Shown: piece after piece, positions 44,488-53,000 of the stretch | Layout: each line of letters starts with the position of its first letter | Numbering within the stretch: the stretch's first letter is position 1 | Assembly: GCF_014205165.1 (NCBI RefSeq) | Contig: NZ_JACHMZ010000001.1 | Location: forward strand, 5,128,501 to 5,192,500 | Direction of reading: 5' to 3' | Origin: Micromonospora carbonacea | GTDB lineage: Bacteria > Actinomycetota > Actinomycetes > Mycobacteriales > Micromonosporaceae | Length of the DNA stretch: 64,000 bases | Position numbers and translations under genes: made by a program | The notes under the pieces: model-generated | Told to the model about the DNA's origin: nothing | Database searches by the model: none | What the model saw: the letters and a program-made list of their open reading frames with translations, nothing else

Positions 44488-44734
44488 GGTGGGGTACTCC
44501 TTGTGATCCCTGGTTGCGCCGCCCGGCCGGCGGCCGGGCGTCCTGGCGCCCGGTCGCCGGCCGTGGTGGGCCCGACGATGATCGGGACCAGGGAGGCCGC
44601 CGCCCCACGAGACGTGGAGAGGGCGCGCGAGGTCGACCGCGCGAGGCGGTCGCCAAGCGCCCAGTGTACGCCCCTGCCCGGCGCGCGGCTCAGCGGGCGG
44701 CCGAGCGCGGCGGGTCAGGGGCGGGCGGCGCGGC

Positions 44735-46249
44735 TCAGCCAGCGGCGAGCGCGGCGGCGAGGAACAGCACCAGCCCCACCGTCAGGTACGCCGTCGGCGG
44801 GCGGAGCCAGCCCCGGCCGCCCTCGGCGAGCGCGAGGCCGCCCGTGCGCAGCCCGTAGAGCCCGATGCCGAAGATCGGCAGCCCGCCGGCCAGGAAGATG
44901 CCCACCACGACGTCGGCCGCCGACAGCGGGTCGCCGAGCACGCCGTGGCTCAGCACCCGCAGGGCCGGGACCTCGAAGGCCGCCACCAGCACCGCGATCA
45001 GCACGGCGAGCGCCGGGCGACGGGTGCGGTAGACGCCGTCGGAGGGCGCCGGGCCGGGGCGGCGCAGCCCGTCCGGGGCGTACGCCGGGTCGAGGCCGGG
45101 CGGCGGCAGGTCGGGGCGGGGCGCCACCGGGGGCATGGGCCCGGTCGGCAGGTCCAGCGGATGCGGCTCGGCGGCGCGACCCGGATCGACGGCGCGCGCC
45201 GGCTCCACGGCGGTGGCGCTGCCCGCGCCCCGGTCCACCGGGCCCCACTCCCCCACGCCCCGGTCCGCCGGCTCGTCCGGGCGGCCGGACTCGGCGCGGC
45301 GGCCCGGCTCGCCGGGGCGGCCGAGGTCGCCGGGACGGCCGAGGTCGCCGGGACGGCCAAGGTCGCCGGGACGGCCGAGGTCGCCGGGACGGCCGAGGTC
45401 GCCGGGACGGCCGAGGTCGCCAGGGCGGCCGGGGTCACCGGGGCGGCCCGACTCGCTGGGACGGCCCGGCTCGCTGGGGCGGCCGGGCTCGATGATCGGG
45501 TATCCGCCGAGCGGCGCGCCGCGCGGCGGCTCCGCGCCACGTCCCACCGGGTCGACGCCGAGCGGGTCCGCGTCGAGCGGGGCGTCCCGCGGGCCCGCCT
45601 CGCGCGCCGGACCGGACAGCAGGGCGCTGTCCCGGGCCGGGCCGGGCAGCGACCGGTCCTCGTACGCCGGGCCGGGCAGCGACCGGTCCTCGTGCGCCAG
45701 ACCGGCGAGCGACCGGTCCTCGTGCGCCGGGGCGGACAGGGAGCGGTCCTCCTGCCCCGGCGCCGCCAGCGGCGTGGGGCGCTGCCCGATGGTCAGCGGG
45801 AACTCGACGGCCCGCTGGGCGGGCGGCAGCGGGAACGCGACGGAGTGCTGACCGGCCGGCAGCGCCGCGTCGGCGGACGGGGCCGGCTCGGCGGCCCGCG
45901 CCGCCCGGCGCGCCTCCCGTTCGGCGGCAAGCTCGTCCATCGACACCCCGAACGAGCCCGTGTCGGCCCGGCGGGACCGCGCCGGACGGTAACTGTCCGT
46001 ATCGGGGTCGGTGGACCCGAACGCGTCGTCCGCGCCGTGCCGCCCGGTCTCGCCGTACCGGCTCACGGGTGGGTCGGTCAGCTCGTCGTAGCGCCGCTCT
46101 CCGGTGTCGCCGCGCTGGTCAGCGGCGCGGAACTCGTCGGCTCGATAGCGTTCTTCGCCCGCCGGGCGCCAGTCCGACTCGCCGTACCCGCGCTCGCCGG
46201 GGTACCAACGCGACTCCTGATCTTCGGGAAAGCTCCGTCGTGCGTTCAC
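44735..46249 (-). CDS. Repeat-rich protein with C-terminal membrane domain
   Basis: 504 residues from a GTG. Residues 1-370 are hydrophilic and disordered, with two kinds of repeat: [13 protein letters not shown] units (about 195-245) and six to eight near-identical G-R-P-G-D-L units (about 275-330). Residues about 390-504 contain four predicted membrane helices ([40 protein letters not shown]). No family was recognised. The tandem repeats are identical at DNA level, so unit number may vary between strains. Several starts are possible because the N-terminus is not conserved; the GTG at 46249 avoids overlap with the region upstream of the YraN gene. Confidence 0.65.
   Translation of the reverse strand: MNARRSFPEDQESRWYPGERGYGESDWRPAGEERYRADEFRAADQRGDTGERRYDELTDPPVSRYGETGRHGADDAFGSTDPDTDSYRPARSRRADTGSFGVSMDELAAEREARRAARAAEPAPSADAALPAGQHSVAFPLPPAQRAVEFPLTIGQRPTPLAAPGQEDRSLSAPAHEDRSLAGLAHEDRSLPGPAYEDRSLPGPARDSALLSGPAREAGPRDAPLDADPLGVDPVGRGAEPPRGAPLGGYPIIEPGRPSEPGRPSESGRPGDPGRPGDLGRPGDLGRPGDLGRPGDLGRPGDLGRPGDLGRPGEPGRRAESGRPDEPADRGVGEWGPVDRGAGSATAVEPARAVDPGRAAEPHPLDLPTGPMPPVAPRPDLPPPGLDPAYAPDGLRRPGPAPSDGVYRTRRPALAVLIAVLVAAFEVPALRVLSHGVLGDPLSAADVVVGIFLAGGLPIFGIGLYGLRTGGLALAEGGRGWLRPPTAYLTVGLVLFLAAALAAG
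45311..45440 (-). repeat. 18-bp tandem repeat inside the membrane-protein gene
   Basis: The unit GAGGTCGCCGGGACGGCC (plus strand) occurs about six times head-to-tail from 45323, with single-base variants at the edges. It encodes G-R-P-G-D-L units and keeps the frame. Confidence 0.85.
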
Positions 46250-46458
46250 GATCGGCACCGTATGTGACAGGCGCACCCCCGCGCCATCCGGACGGACGGC
46301 GCGCCGGCGGCGACACCCCCCGGGAGCACCCGGAAACGGGCACGGTCCGGCCGTCGGCACGTAGCACACCAAGGGCATGATCGTCCGTTCGTCCACAACC
46401 GCCTCCGTCGTCCACAGGCGTACGGCGGAGGCGAGCGCGGTTCGGCATGGTGCGGGCC

Positions 46459-46818
46459 ATGACGAAGCGGAACCAGGCCGTCGGCGCGTACGGGGAAAGC
46501 TGCGCCGTCCGGCACCTGATCGGAGCCGGGCTGCGCCCGGTCGCCCGCAACTGGCGCTGCCCCGCCGGTGAGATCGACATCATCGCCTGGGACGGCCCCG
46601 TGCTCGCCTTCTGCGAGGTGAAGACCCGGCGCACCACCGACTACGGGACGCCGGCCGAGGCGGTCGTGCCGGCGAAGGCGCGGCGGCTGCGGGGGCTGGC
46701 GGTCCGCTGGCTCGCCGAGACCGGCACCACGGCCGGCGAGGTGCGCTTCGACGTCCTCTCCGTCGAGCTGCCCGACGCCGGCGCGGCCCGGGTCGAGCAC
46801 CTCAAGGGCGCGTTCTGA
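46459..46818 (+). CDS. YraN/UPF0102-family protein
   Basis: A 119-residue member of the UPF0102 family, a predicted endonuclease-like fold: [24 protein letters not shown], then [22 protein letters not shown], the D-x(n)-E-x-K active-site pattern. Biochemical function is not established. An upstream in-frame ATG at 46447 is possible; 46459 was preferred as closer to the conserved region. It is followed after 13 bases by comM, the usual partner. Confidence 0.92.
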   Translation: MTKRNQAVGAYGESCAVRHLIGAGLRPVARNWRCPAGEIDIIAWDGPVLAFCEVKTRRTTDYGTPAEAVVPAKARRLRGLAVRWLAETGTTAGEVRFDVLSVELPDAGAARVEHLKGAF

Positions 46819-46831
46819 TGGGCGGCCGGGC

Positions 46832-47085
46832 GTGAGCTACGCGAAGGTGCTCTGCGTCGGCCTGGTCGGGGTGACCGGGCACGTGGTGGAGGTGGAGGCC
46901 GACCTCGCCCCGGGGCTGCCGGCCGTGGCGATCTCCGGCCTGCCGGACACCGCCCTGCACGAGGCCCGCGACCGGGTCCGCGCCGCGATCGTCAACTCCG
47001 GCCAGCGCTGGCCCAACCGGCGGATCACCCTCAACCTGCTGCCGGCCACGCTGCCGAAGTTCGGTTCGGCCTTCGACCTCGCCAT
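46832..47085 (+). pseudogene. comM: 5' fragment of comM/yifB, cut by element integration
   Basis: About 85 codons of a YifB/ComM Mg-chelatase-like AAA ATPase (SYAKVLCVGLVGVTGHVVEVEADL, ISGLPDTALHEARDRVRAA, LPKFGSAFDLAI). After FDLAI the frame reads V-N-L-stop (47098) in element DNA. The missing continuation, AVALLGGSGELPLLPLERVV, starts at about 63457, 16.4 kb away. ComM is a branch-migration helicase helping natural transformation in Gram-negative bacteria; the gene is interrupted here, though precise excision should restore it. Confidence 0.93.
47070..47085 (+). other. attL core region
   Basis: CCTTCGACCTCGCCAT, the last comM bases before element DNA, matches CCTTCGACCTGGCGAT at 63444-63459 (14 of 16). 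The crossover of the serine recombinase should lie in the identical part. Flanking element sequence ATAGTCAACTTGTGACA is the right half of the inferred attP. Confidence 0.75.
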
Positions 47086-47111
47086 AGTCAACTTGTGACA
47101 TACTCACGGGC

Positions 47112-48509
47112 ATGACGCGAGCGGCTATCTATGTCCGGATCTCTCGGGACCGCGAAGGCGGCGGACTCGGCGTGACCAGACAGGAACAGGACTGCCGGGA
47201 ACTGGCCGACCGGCACGGCCTGACGGTGGCCCAGGTATACAGCGACAACGACCTGTCGGCGTACAGCGGCAAGCCGCGGCCCGCGTATCGACGGATGCTC
47301 GACGACATCGCCGCCGCCCGGGTTGACGCTGTGCTGGCCTGGCACACCGACCGCCTACACCGGTCACCAACCGAGCTGGAGGAGTACATCTCGGCGTGCG
47401 AGCCGCGCGGCGTGCCCACCTTCACCGTGAAGGCCGGCCCGCTGGACCTGAGCACGCCCAGCGGGCGAATGGTCGCGCGCCAGTTGGGCGCCGTCGCCCG
47501 GTACGAGGTAGAGCACCAGGTCGAGCGGCAGCAACGCGCGAAGCAGCAAGCCGCCGCCGATGGCCGATGGGGCGGGGGCCGGCGACCGTACGGATACGAG
47601 GCGGACGGGGTCACGCTTCGACCGGACGAGGCGCGCGTGGTCGCCAGGGCCACGGACGCGATCCTTGCCGGCGGCAGCCTCCGGGCCCAGGCCGCCGAGC
47701 TCAACGGCCGGGGCCTGGTGACGTCGACCGGACGCCCGTGGACGGCCACGGAGCTGCGGAAGGTTCTGCTACGGCCACGCAATGCCGGTCTACGCGAGCA
47801 CCGGGGGGAGATCGTTGGTCCGGCCGCCTGGCAACCGCTCGTCGACGAGGATCGCTGGCGCGCGCTGGTGTCGGTGCTGACGCACCCGGGTCGCCGCACG
47901 CAGTGGTCATCGGCGCGCCGGTGGTTGCTCTCCGGGCTGGCGCTCTGCGGCGTGTGTGGCACTCCCGTCCGAGCAACGCTGATGTCCACCACGGCCCGGT
48001 CGGTACCGTCGTACACCTGCAAGGTGTCGCGCTGCATCGGCCGGAACGCTGCCGAGGTCGATGCGTACGTCTCCGCCGTCGTCGTCGAGCGGCTGTCACG
48101 ACCTGACGTCACAGACCTGCTCGCCGCCGACAGCCGCCCGGAGAGCAGCACGCTGCAGCGAGACGCCGCGACCCTCCGGGAACGCCTCGACGGCTTGGCG
48201 TCCGCGTACGCGGACGGCGCGATCGACGTGCGGCAACTGCGCGAGGGGTCTGAGCGCCTTCGCGCCCGCCTGGCCGAGGTTGAGGATCGGATGGCCAGCC
48301 TTGGGCAGGGTGACGCCCTGGCCGGCCTGCTCGGCGTACCGGACCCACAAGCAGCGTGGGACGGGCTGGACCTTCACCGCCGCCGAGCGGTCATCGACAC
48401 CCTGATGACGGTAACGATTCACCGGAGCCGAAAGGGCCGCCCGCCCGGGTGGAGGCCCGGAAGCTCATACTTCAATCCGTCCACGGTGGACATAGCATGG
48501 AAGGGCTGA
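47112..48509 (+). CDS. Large serine recombinase (site-specific integrase)
   Basis: 465 residues. The resolvase domain (about 1-145) starts AAIYVRISRD with the catalytic Ser11, followed by Arg-rich LAWHTDRLHRSPTELEEYI and LSTPSGRMVARQLGAVARYE. The recombinase domain spans about 160-270 (RPYGYEADG), then a zinc ribbon (CGVCGTPV...CKVSRC, about 278-312) and a coiled coil at about 350-400. These are the parts of phage-type large serine integrases, which join attP and attB without accessory DNA bending. It begins 26 bases from attL and is surely responsible for integration into comM. A directionality factor would be needed for excision. Confidence 0.96.
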   Translation: MTRAAIYVRISRDREGGGLGVTRQEQDCRELADRHGLTVAQVYSDNDLSAYSGKPRPAYRRMLDDIAAARVDAVLAWHTDRLHRSPTELEEYISACEPRGVPTFTVKAGPLDLSTPSGRMVARQLGAVARYEVEHQVERQQRAKQQAAADGRWGGGRRPYGYEADGVTLRPDEARVVARATDAILAGGSLRAQAAELNGRGLVTSTGRPWTATELRKVLLRPRNAGLREHRGEIVGPAAWQPLVDEDRWRALVSVLTHPGRRTQWSSARRWLLSGLALCGVCGTPVRATLMSTTARSVPSYTCKVSRCIGRNAAEVDAYVSAVVVERLSRPDVTDLLAADSRPESSTLQRDAATLRERLDGLASAYADGAIDVRQLREGSERLRARLAEVEDRMASLGQGDALAGLLGVPDPQAAWDGLDLHRRRAVIDTLMTVTIHRSRKGRPPGWRPGSSYFNPSTVDIAWKG

Positions 48510-48743
48510 CCTGCTGAATCTCCCGCAATGTGATCTATCTGTACTGCGGATCGAGTACCCACGGGTACGCCAACGCGAGTAAGTTACGGCCATCGGTCGG
48601 ATCACGTCCGGTCGGTGGCCGCAACCAGTAGCCCAGCACTGCTGGGAAAAGAGCGAGCTCCGCAGGACGCAAGCCGTCTGCGTGACACCGGGAAGGCCCC
48701 GGGTCCTACTGGCGTACGGTCCGAGGACACCGGGAGTCTCCGA

Positions 48744-48989
48744 GTGGCCGCGAAGACCCATCTCACCGCAGAGCAACGGCGCGAGCGTGCGCGCATGGCC
48801 GTGCTGCACCGCCACAACCCCGAACGTGCCGCCGAGCTGCGCCGGGACTACCACGTTGACCAGCTGGCCGAGCGCATCGCCGCCGTCGTCAACGCTGCCC
48901 CGCCCCTGACCGACGAACAACGCGCCCGGCTCGCCGGGCTGCTCGCCTCGCCGCAGGCGTCGAAGGGGGGTGTGCAGGATGCGGCATGA
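48744..48989 (+). CDS. Small helical protein, LTAEQRRERARMAV type
   Basis: 81 residues from a GTG (the frame is open 129 bases upstream). Helical and charged: LTAEQRRERARMAVLHRHNP, DYHVDQLAERIAAVVNAAPP, LTDEQRARLAGLLASP. The end L-T-D-E-x-R-A-R-L-A-x-L-L recurs in the protein at 49404 and loosely in that at 49570, so the element carries a small paralogous set. Function unknown. Confidence 0.65.
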   Translation: MAAKTHLTAEQRRERARMAVLHRHNPERAAELRRDYHVDQLAERIAAVVNAAPPLTDEQRARLAGLLASPQASKGGVQDAA

Positions 48990-49119
48990 CGAAGGCCGCC
49001 CCGAAGCAACCAGGGCGGACCGCGTGACGGCCGGCGAAGTCGTCAAGGCGGGCGTACTCGGGAACGCCCCCGCTCTCACCCACCGGCCCGGCCGGCGGCT
49101 CAGCGAGGCCAGCGCGTGA
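48979..49119 (+). CDS. Small hypothetical protein
   Basis: 46 codons starting inside the previous gene (11-base overlap) and ending TGA at 49119, where the next possible ATG begins. Sequence RHDEGRPEATRADRVTAGEV and PALTHRPGRRLSEASA. The tight packing is typical of phage-like operons, but the coding evidence is weak. Confidence 0.4.
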   Translation: MRHDEGRPEATRADRVTAGEVVKAGVLGNAPALTHRPGRRLSEASA

Positions 49120-49169
49120 TGGCCAAAGCCGACACCGATCGACTCCGCCGGCCCGCCGACCGGCAGACG

Positions 49170-49221
49170 TTGCCGCACCCTGAAGCCGGCTACAATGAGC
49201 AGGCTTCCCAGCGGGAAGCCC
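49170..49221 (+). promoter_or_regulatory. Possible promoter and attenuator hairpin
   Basis: TTGCCG at 49170 and TACAAT at 49191 (15-base spacing, slightly short) resemble a sigma70-type promoter. Just downstream, GGCTTCCC-AGC-GGGAAGCC forms a perfect 8-bp hairpin. This would make the region up to 49403 an untranslated leader for the next gene. Confidence 0.4.
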
Positions 49222-49403
49222 CCAAGCCGGAGCCTCTCACCGGACCCCGCGATCAGGGAAACAAGCGGAGGCGGCAGGCCCGTCGTAACCCGACGAGGAA
49301 CCACCGTCACGACCGCCCCCAGAGCGGATGGCCACCACTTGCGGGTAGCAGCCAGGCGCAGCCGTATGGACGCGCCTGGTCTACCCCTCGTCAGGTGGTG
49401 CCA

Positions 49404-49580
49404 ATGCCTCTCTCCGGCAAGCTCGCAGATCCCCAGTTCCGGCGCGACCGGGCGCGACGCGCACGCGCCGCCCAGCAGTCCCCGGACTTCTACATCGCCC
49501 AGTTGGCCAAGGCCGAGCTGACCGACGAGCACCGGGCGCGCCTGGCGCTGCTGCTGGGGGTGAACCGCGATGCAGCCTGA
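49404..49580 (+). CDS. Small helical protein, paralogue of the 48744 product
   Basis: 58 residues: LADPQFRRDRARRARAAQQS then PDFYIAQLAKAELTDEHRARLALLLG. The end L-T-D-E-H-R-A-R-L-A-L-L-L resembles the 48744 product. The frame is open back to 49116, but that part has a low-complexity composition and spans a promoter-like site, so the internal ATG was preferred. AGGTGGTG lies 5 bases before it. Function unknown. Confidence 0.55.
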   Translation: MPLSGKLADPQFRRDRARRARAAQQSPDFYIAQLAKAELTDEHRARLALLLGVNRDAA

Positions 49581-49725
49581 GCACCCGCACGCCGACTGCG
49601 TTCGCCGCCTGGTCGACGCCGCCCCGCCGCTGGGCGAAGCGCAGCGGTCCCGGCTTGCCGCGATCCTTCGGCCCGCCGCCACCCGGCCGAAGCCGGATCT
49701 CCGGCGGGAGGCCGAAGCGGCATGA
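49570..49725 (+). CDS. Small hypothetical protein
   Basis: 51 residues (CVRRLVDAAPPLGEAQRSRL, AAILRPAATRPK). The A-A-P-P-L-x-E-x-Q-R-x-R-L-A pattern resembles the 48744 product's A-A-P-P-L-T-D-E-Q-R-A-R-L-A, supporting a third member of the same small family. It overlaps its neighbours at both ends (11 and 4 bases). Confidence 0.55.
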   Translation: MQPEHPHADCVRRLVDAAPPLGEAQRSRLAAILRPAATRPKPDLRREAEAA

Positions 49726-49955
49726 CCCAGATGCACAACGGCCGCCCCGGGGCGGGGGCGGCCGGCGAAACGGTCGGGCAGACCACCGGCAGTGTACCGC
49801 CGATCGGCCTAGCCGTCGCAGGCCTCACGGCTGCGGCGTGCGGGGGCATCCACGAGGGCCCTTGCGACCGGTGGAGCGTCTGCACGGGCATGGACCTCAC
49901 CGTCGAAGAGCGGGCCATTGCCGGCGCGGCTCACCCGTGGCGGGCAGCCGCGTGA
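49722..49955 (+). CDS. Small Cys-containing protein upstream of the replication ATPase
   Basis: 77 residues from an ATG that overlaps the previous stop (ATGA). The C-terminal half has AACGGIHEGPCDRWSVCTGMDLTVEERA, three spaced Cys. Small proteins of this kind are common in actinobacterial integrative elements; function unknown. The stop overlaps the GTG of the ATPase gene (GTGA), so translation is coupled. Confidence 0.55.
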   Translation: MTQMHNGRPGAGAAGETVGQTTGSVPPIGLAVAGLTAAACGGIHEGPCDRWSVCTGMDLTVEERAIAGAAHPWRAAA

Positions 49956-51481
49956 CGGACCTCGACGCGGTGGACACCATCGTGCCCCAGGCCGCTCCCG
50001 TCGACCTGGTCGTGGAAGCGGAACGGTTCGTGCTCGGCACCATGATGACCGAGATCGACCGCACCCCCGGCGCTGACGACCTCACGCCCGGGGAGTTCTA
50101 CCTCGGCCGGCACGGCGCGATCTTGCGCGCGATCCGGGCCGGGCAGGCTGCCGGCGATCCGGTCGACCCGCTCGCCGTTGCCGCTCGGCTCCAGGCGTCC
50201 GGCGAGCTTCAACGGTGCGGCGGGGTGCTGTACCTGCACGAGCTGGTCGCCGCCGCCGGCTACCCGGGGACCGTCGCCCACCACGCCGGCATCATCCGGG
50301 CCGCCGCCCGCCGCCGGGAACGTATGCAGCTACTCGCCCGCGCCGCGCAGATCGCCGACAAGGACGAGCTGTGGGCCAGCCAGGGGCCGCGCCTTCTGGA
50401 GCGGTTGTCGGGCCCACCGGACGCCGCCACGGTCACCGCGCGGCGAAGCTGGAAGCCCGTCGACCTCACCGCGGTGCTCGCCGGCGACTACCAACCGCCG
50501 CTGCCCACCGTCGGCCGACGTGACGACGGGATCGGCATGTTCTACCCCGGCCGGCTGCACACCATCGCCAGCGAGAGCGAAGCCGGGAAGACGTGGCTGG
50601 CGCTACTGGCGGTCCGCGCCGAACTGGAGGCGGGCAACGCCGTGGTGTACCTCGACTTCGAGGACGACGAGGGCGGCGTGGTGGGCCGGCTCATGGCCAT
50701 GCAGGTCAAGCCGGAACTCATCCGTGACCGGTTCGCCTACTTCAAGCCTGACGACGCGATCACCTCGTTGGGCAACCGCGAAGACCTCGCCCAGGCGCTC
50801 GGCGACCTTCGGCCCACCCTATCGGTGCTCGACGGCGTCACCGAGGCCATGTCGCTGCACGGCCTGGAGATGAAGGACAACACCGACATCGCCTCGTTCG
50901 GCAAGATGCTGCCCCGGTGGATCGCCGACCGAGGACCGGCCAGCGTCGCACTCGACCACGTCACGAAGAGCACCGAGGGGCGTGGTCGATACGCCATCGG
51001 CGGCGTGCACAAGCTCAACGGGCTCAACGGCGCCGCCTACACCCTGGAGAACCGGCGGCCGTTCGGCGTGGGCTTGACGGGTCGCTCGACTGTGCAGATC
51101 ACGAAGGACCGACCCGCGCAGCTCCGCCGGCATTCGCTGCCCGGCCGGGAAGGTCTGTTCTGGTACGGCGACCTCATCATGACCAGCCACGAGGCCGCAT
51201 TCGTCGAGCTGGGCCTTGAGGCACCGGTCGCCAGGCCGGATACGGGCCTTCGGCCTACCGCCGTGATGCTCAAGGTGTCCCGGGTCGTGGCCGACAACCC
51301 GGGTGGCCTGTCGAAGAACGCCATCGAAACCATGGTCGGCGGCAAGGCCTCGGTCGTCCGAACGGCGCTGGAGCTCCTCGTCAACGAGGGCTTCGTGCTC
51401 CAGCGCAAGGAAGGCGCGTCGCTGATCCACTCGCACATCAAGCCCTTCACGATCGAGGCGTTGGAGGCACCCGGTGACTGA
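49952..51481 (+). CDS. DnaB-N/RecA-like replication ATPase
   Basis: 509 residues. Residues about 15-110 resemble the DnaB N-terminal domain (VVEAERFVLGTMMTEID, LAVAARLQASGELQRCGGVLYLHELV). Residues about 175-400 are a RecA-fold AAA domain: Walker A HTIASESEAGKT, acidic VVYLDFEDDEGGVVGRLMAM, Walker B LSVLDG and LDHVTKS. The C-terminal 100 residues include a winged-helix-like segment (NPGGLSKNAIETMVGGKASVVRTALELLV). Such proteins load or act as helicases in small phage and plasmid replication, so the element probably replicates when excised. The start overlaps the previous gene (GTGA). Confidence 0.85.
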   Translation: MTDLDAVDTIVPQAAPVDLVVEAERFVLGTMMTEIDRTPGADDLTPGEFYLGRHGAILRAIRAGQAAGDPVDPLAVAARLQASGELQRCGGVLYLHELVAAAGYPGTVAHHAGIIRAAARRRERMQLLARAAQIADKDELWASQGPRLLERLSGPPDAATVTARRSWKPVDLTAVLAGDYQPPLPTVGRRDDGIGMFYPGRLHTIASESEAGKTWLALLAVRAELEAGNAVVYLDFEDDEGGVVGRLMAMQVKPELIRDRFAYFKPDDAITSLGNREDLAQALGDLRPTLSVLDGVTEAMSLHGLEMKDNTDIASFGKMLPRWIADRGPASVALDHVTKSTEGRGRYAIGGVHKLNGLNGAAYTLENRRPFGVGLTGRSTVQITKDRPAQLRRHSLPGREGLFWYGDLIMTSHEAAFVELGLEAPVARPDTGLRPTAVMLKVSRVVADNPGGLSKNAIETMVGGKASVVRTALELLVNEGFVLQRKEGASLIHSHIKPFTIEALEAPGD

Positions 51482-51974
51482 CGACTTCGTCCCTCGTCCC
51501 AACCTCGTCCCACCTCGTCCCGGACGAACGGAAGAACCTCGTCCCCTCGTCCCGTCGTATAGGGACGAGGACGAGGGACGAACCACGGGCGGACCCCTGA
51601 ATCTCAATCTCAGGGACGAACTCACCGCCCGCCTGGAGGCGGCCGTCGCCGAGACGCTGCGCCACCGGGCCGCACGCCGGCAGCAACGCGAAGGCCACGC
51701 CGCCGCCCGCGCCGCCGGCCTCGCCAGCCGCCACCGTGACCGGCTCGCCCGACGAAAGGCCACCATGCCCGACACCAACCAGCAGACCCTCGCCGTTGAC
51801 GTCGCCGAGCTGCGCGACAGCGAACTGTCGACCCTCGCCGGAGTGCTCGGGAAGGTCGCCACCTGGCGCACCCTGTCCGAACCCGTCGTCGTCACCCTCG
51901 CCGCCCTCGCCCAGCAAGCCGGCCGCATCCGCGCCGATCGGGACCGGCCGGCCCGACCCAGCGGGCAACGATGA
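51474..51974 (+). CDS. Hypothetical helical protein over the heptamer cluster
   Basis: 166 residues starting 8 bases inside the ATPase gene. The first 40 residues (Pro/Arg/Asp-rich) are encoded by the TCGTCCC repeat cluster and look shaped by the DNA rather than by protein function. Residues about 45-110 are an Ala/Arg-rich helix (LTARLEAAVAETLRHRAARR), and the end is LRDSELSTLAGVLGKVATWR. No family recognised. The four-base overlap with the next gene supports coding. Confidence 0.55.
   Translation: MTDDFVPRPNLVPPRPGRTEEPRPLVPSYRDEDEGRTTGGPLNLNLRDELTARLEAAVAETLRHRAARRQQREGHAAARAAGLASRHRDRLARRKATMPDTNQQTLAVDVAELRDSELSTLAGVLGKVATWRTLSEPVVVTLAALAQQAGRIRADRDRPARPSGQR
51487..51619. repeat. Heptamer (iteron-like) cluster TCGTCCC, candidate replication origin
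   Basis: Six copies of TCGTCCC start at 51487, 51494, 51505, 51515, 51539 and 51547, followed by three inverted copies GGGACGA at 51562, 51575 and 51613. Nine copies in 133 bp directly after the replication ATPase gene are far above chance and match how iterons flank plasmid and phage origins. A relatively AT-rich patch (CTGAATCTCAATCTCAG) lies inside. The replication role is inferred. Confidence 0.65.
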
Positions 51975-52438
51975 CCGACCCCGGTGCCGCCATCGAACAA
52001 ATGATCCTGCACCCCCACCACCGCCAGCTCGTCGACGAGCTGCGCGCCGCGATGCCGGTGCATCAGGTCGACCAGGTCGACGCCGCCGCCGACCACGCCC
52101 GCCGGCTGCTCGACGCCGCCGGCGACGCCACCAGCCGGGACCTGACCGCCCTGCCGACGTGGCTGCGCCGGTGCATCCTCGACACGCTCGCCCGGTGGGC
52201 CGCCGGGGCCGGCTCGACATGCCGGCACCGGCCGTCCCCGTCCCGGCCGGCGCCGGTGGTGGCCGCCTGCTGGCGTCCGTCGTTGGTCGTCTGCGTCGCC
52301 TGCGTGCCGCTGATCAGCCGCCCGCCGTACTGGGAGTGCGGTGGGTGTGGTGAGGCCGCCGACGCTACGGAGACGGCGCAGTTCGGGGTGCTGCTGTTCA
52401 TGTTCACCACCTGCCCCGACTGCCGGGTGGCACGGTGA
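51971..52438 (+). CDS. Hypothetical protein with zinc-ribbon-like Cys pairs
   Basis: 155 residues. A helical N-terminus (ILHPHHRQLVDELRAAMPVH) leads to a Cys-rich second half: TCRH, ACWRP, VVCVACVPL, YWECGGCGEA and TTCPDCRVAR. The two C-x-x-C pairs at the end could form a zinc ribbon. It overlaps the genes on both sides by four bases (ATGA, GTGA). No function assigned. Confidence 0.6.
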   Translation: MTDPGAAIEQMILHPHHRQLVDELRAAMPVHQVDQVDAAADHARRLLDAAGDATSRDLTALPTWLRRCILDTLARWAAGAGSTCRHRPSPSRPAPVVAACWRPSLVVCVACVPLISRPPYWECGGCGEAADATETAQFGVLLFMFTTCPDCRVAR

Positions 52439-52824
52439 CCACCGTCCCGCCCCGGGTGGTGGCCATCGACTCCGTGGGCCGGCCGGTCACGCTCGACGAG
52501 CAGGGCATGGCGCACCTACGGCGGGCGCTGCGCGCCCACCTCGACTGGTGTCACCGCAGCGGCATCACGCCGCCGCCCGACCTGGTGGCCATGGCCACAA
52601 CGGTGGCCGGGAATGGGCGATCTGGCCGCGAGAGTGTCCGCGAGGTCGATCAAGGGCCGCCGCCGGGTCATCGTCATGTCGTGATGTCGTACCGGGAAGC
52701 CGCGCAGTACCTGGGTGTTTCCACCAGGACGCTGCGGCGGCACCGGGCGGCTGGCCTTCTGCGCGCTACGGGCCGCCGCCTGGTCATCCCGGTTCCGCTG
52801 GACCGCGCCGAGCTCGGCGGCTGA
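52435..52824 (+). CDS. HTH protein, candidate excisionase/regulator
   Basis: 129 residues. The C-terminal 45 residues, MSYREAAQYLGVSTRTLRRHRAAGLLRATG, are a MerR/excisionase-type helix-turn-helix. The N-terminal part starts VVAIDSVGRPVTLDEQGMAHLRRAL. Last gene of the early operon, followed by two hairpins. It is one of two candidates in the element for a recombination directionality factor; it could equally regulate transcription. Confidence 0.65.
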   Translation: MTTVPPRVVAIDSVGRPVTLDEQGMAHLRRALRAHLDWCHRSGITPPPDLVAMATTVAGNGRSGRESVREVDQGPPPGHRHVVMSYREAAQYLGVSTRTLRRHRAAGLLRATGRRLVIPVPLDRAELGG

Positions 52825-52870
52825 TCCGGTGGAGTCCCTGAGCCGCCGCGGTGTGGCACTCAGGGGTAGC

Positions 52871-52968
52871 CCGCAGGCGACCCGGCTTCGCGCCACGCGC
52901 CTGCGGTGCGGCATCGCCCCTTCGCCGTAGCCCGGTCCGGGGTTCGCCGCCAGGCCCCGGCCGGCTAC
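52871..52968. terminator. Two hairpins separating early and tail modules
   Basis: CCGCAGGCG (52871-52879) pairs with CGCCTGCGG (52898-52906). Then GTAGCCCGGTCCGGGG pairs with CCCCGGCCGGCTAC (52927-52968) with two bulges. Together they fill most of the 176-base gap between the HTH gene and the next operon and probably terminate transcription. Confidence 0.65.
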
Positions 52969-53000
52969 GGCACCGGTCACGACGGGCGGGTGGTAGAGCG

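Noticed and set aside
44488..44734. Autoregulatory leader structure upstream of rpsB
   Set aside because: Only generic GC-rich hairpins were seen; no known S2 leader pattern could be supported.
49116..49403. N-terminal extension of the small protein at 49404
   Set aside because: Low-complexity translation over a promoter-like site and a hairpin; the internal ATG with its own ribosome binding site is more likely.
52825..53000. A tRNA gene or tRNA fragment in the gap before the tail module
   Set aside because: The hairpins do not form a cloverleaf and no T-loop motif is present; two terminators explain the structure.
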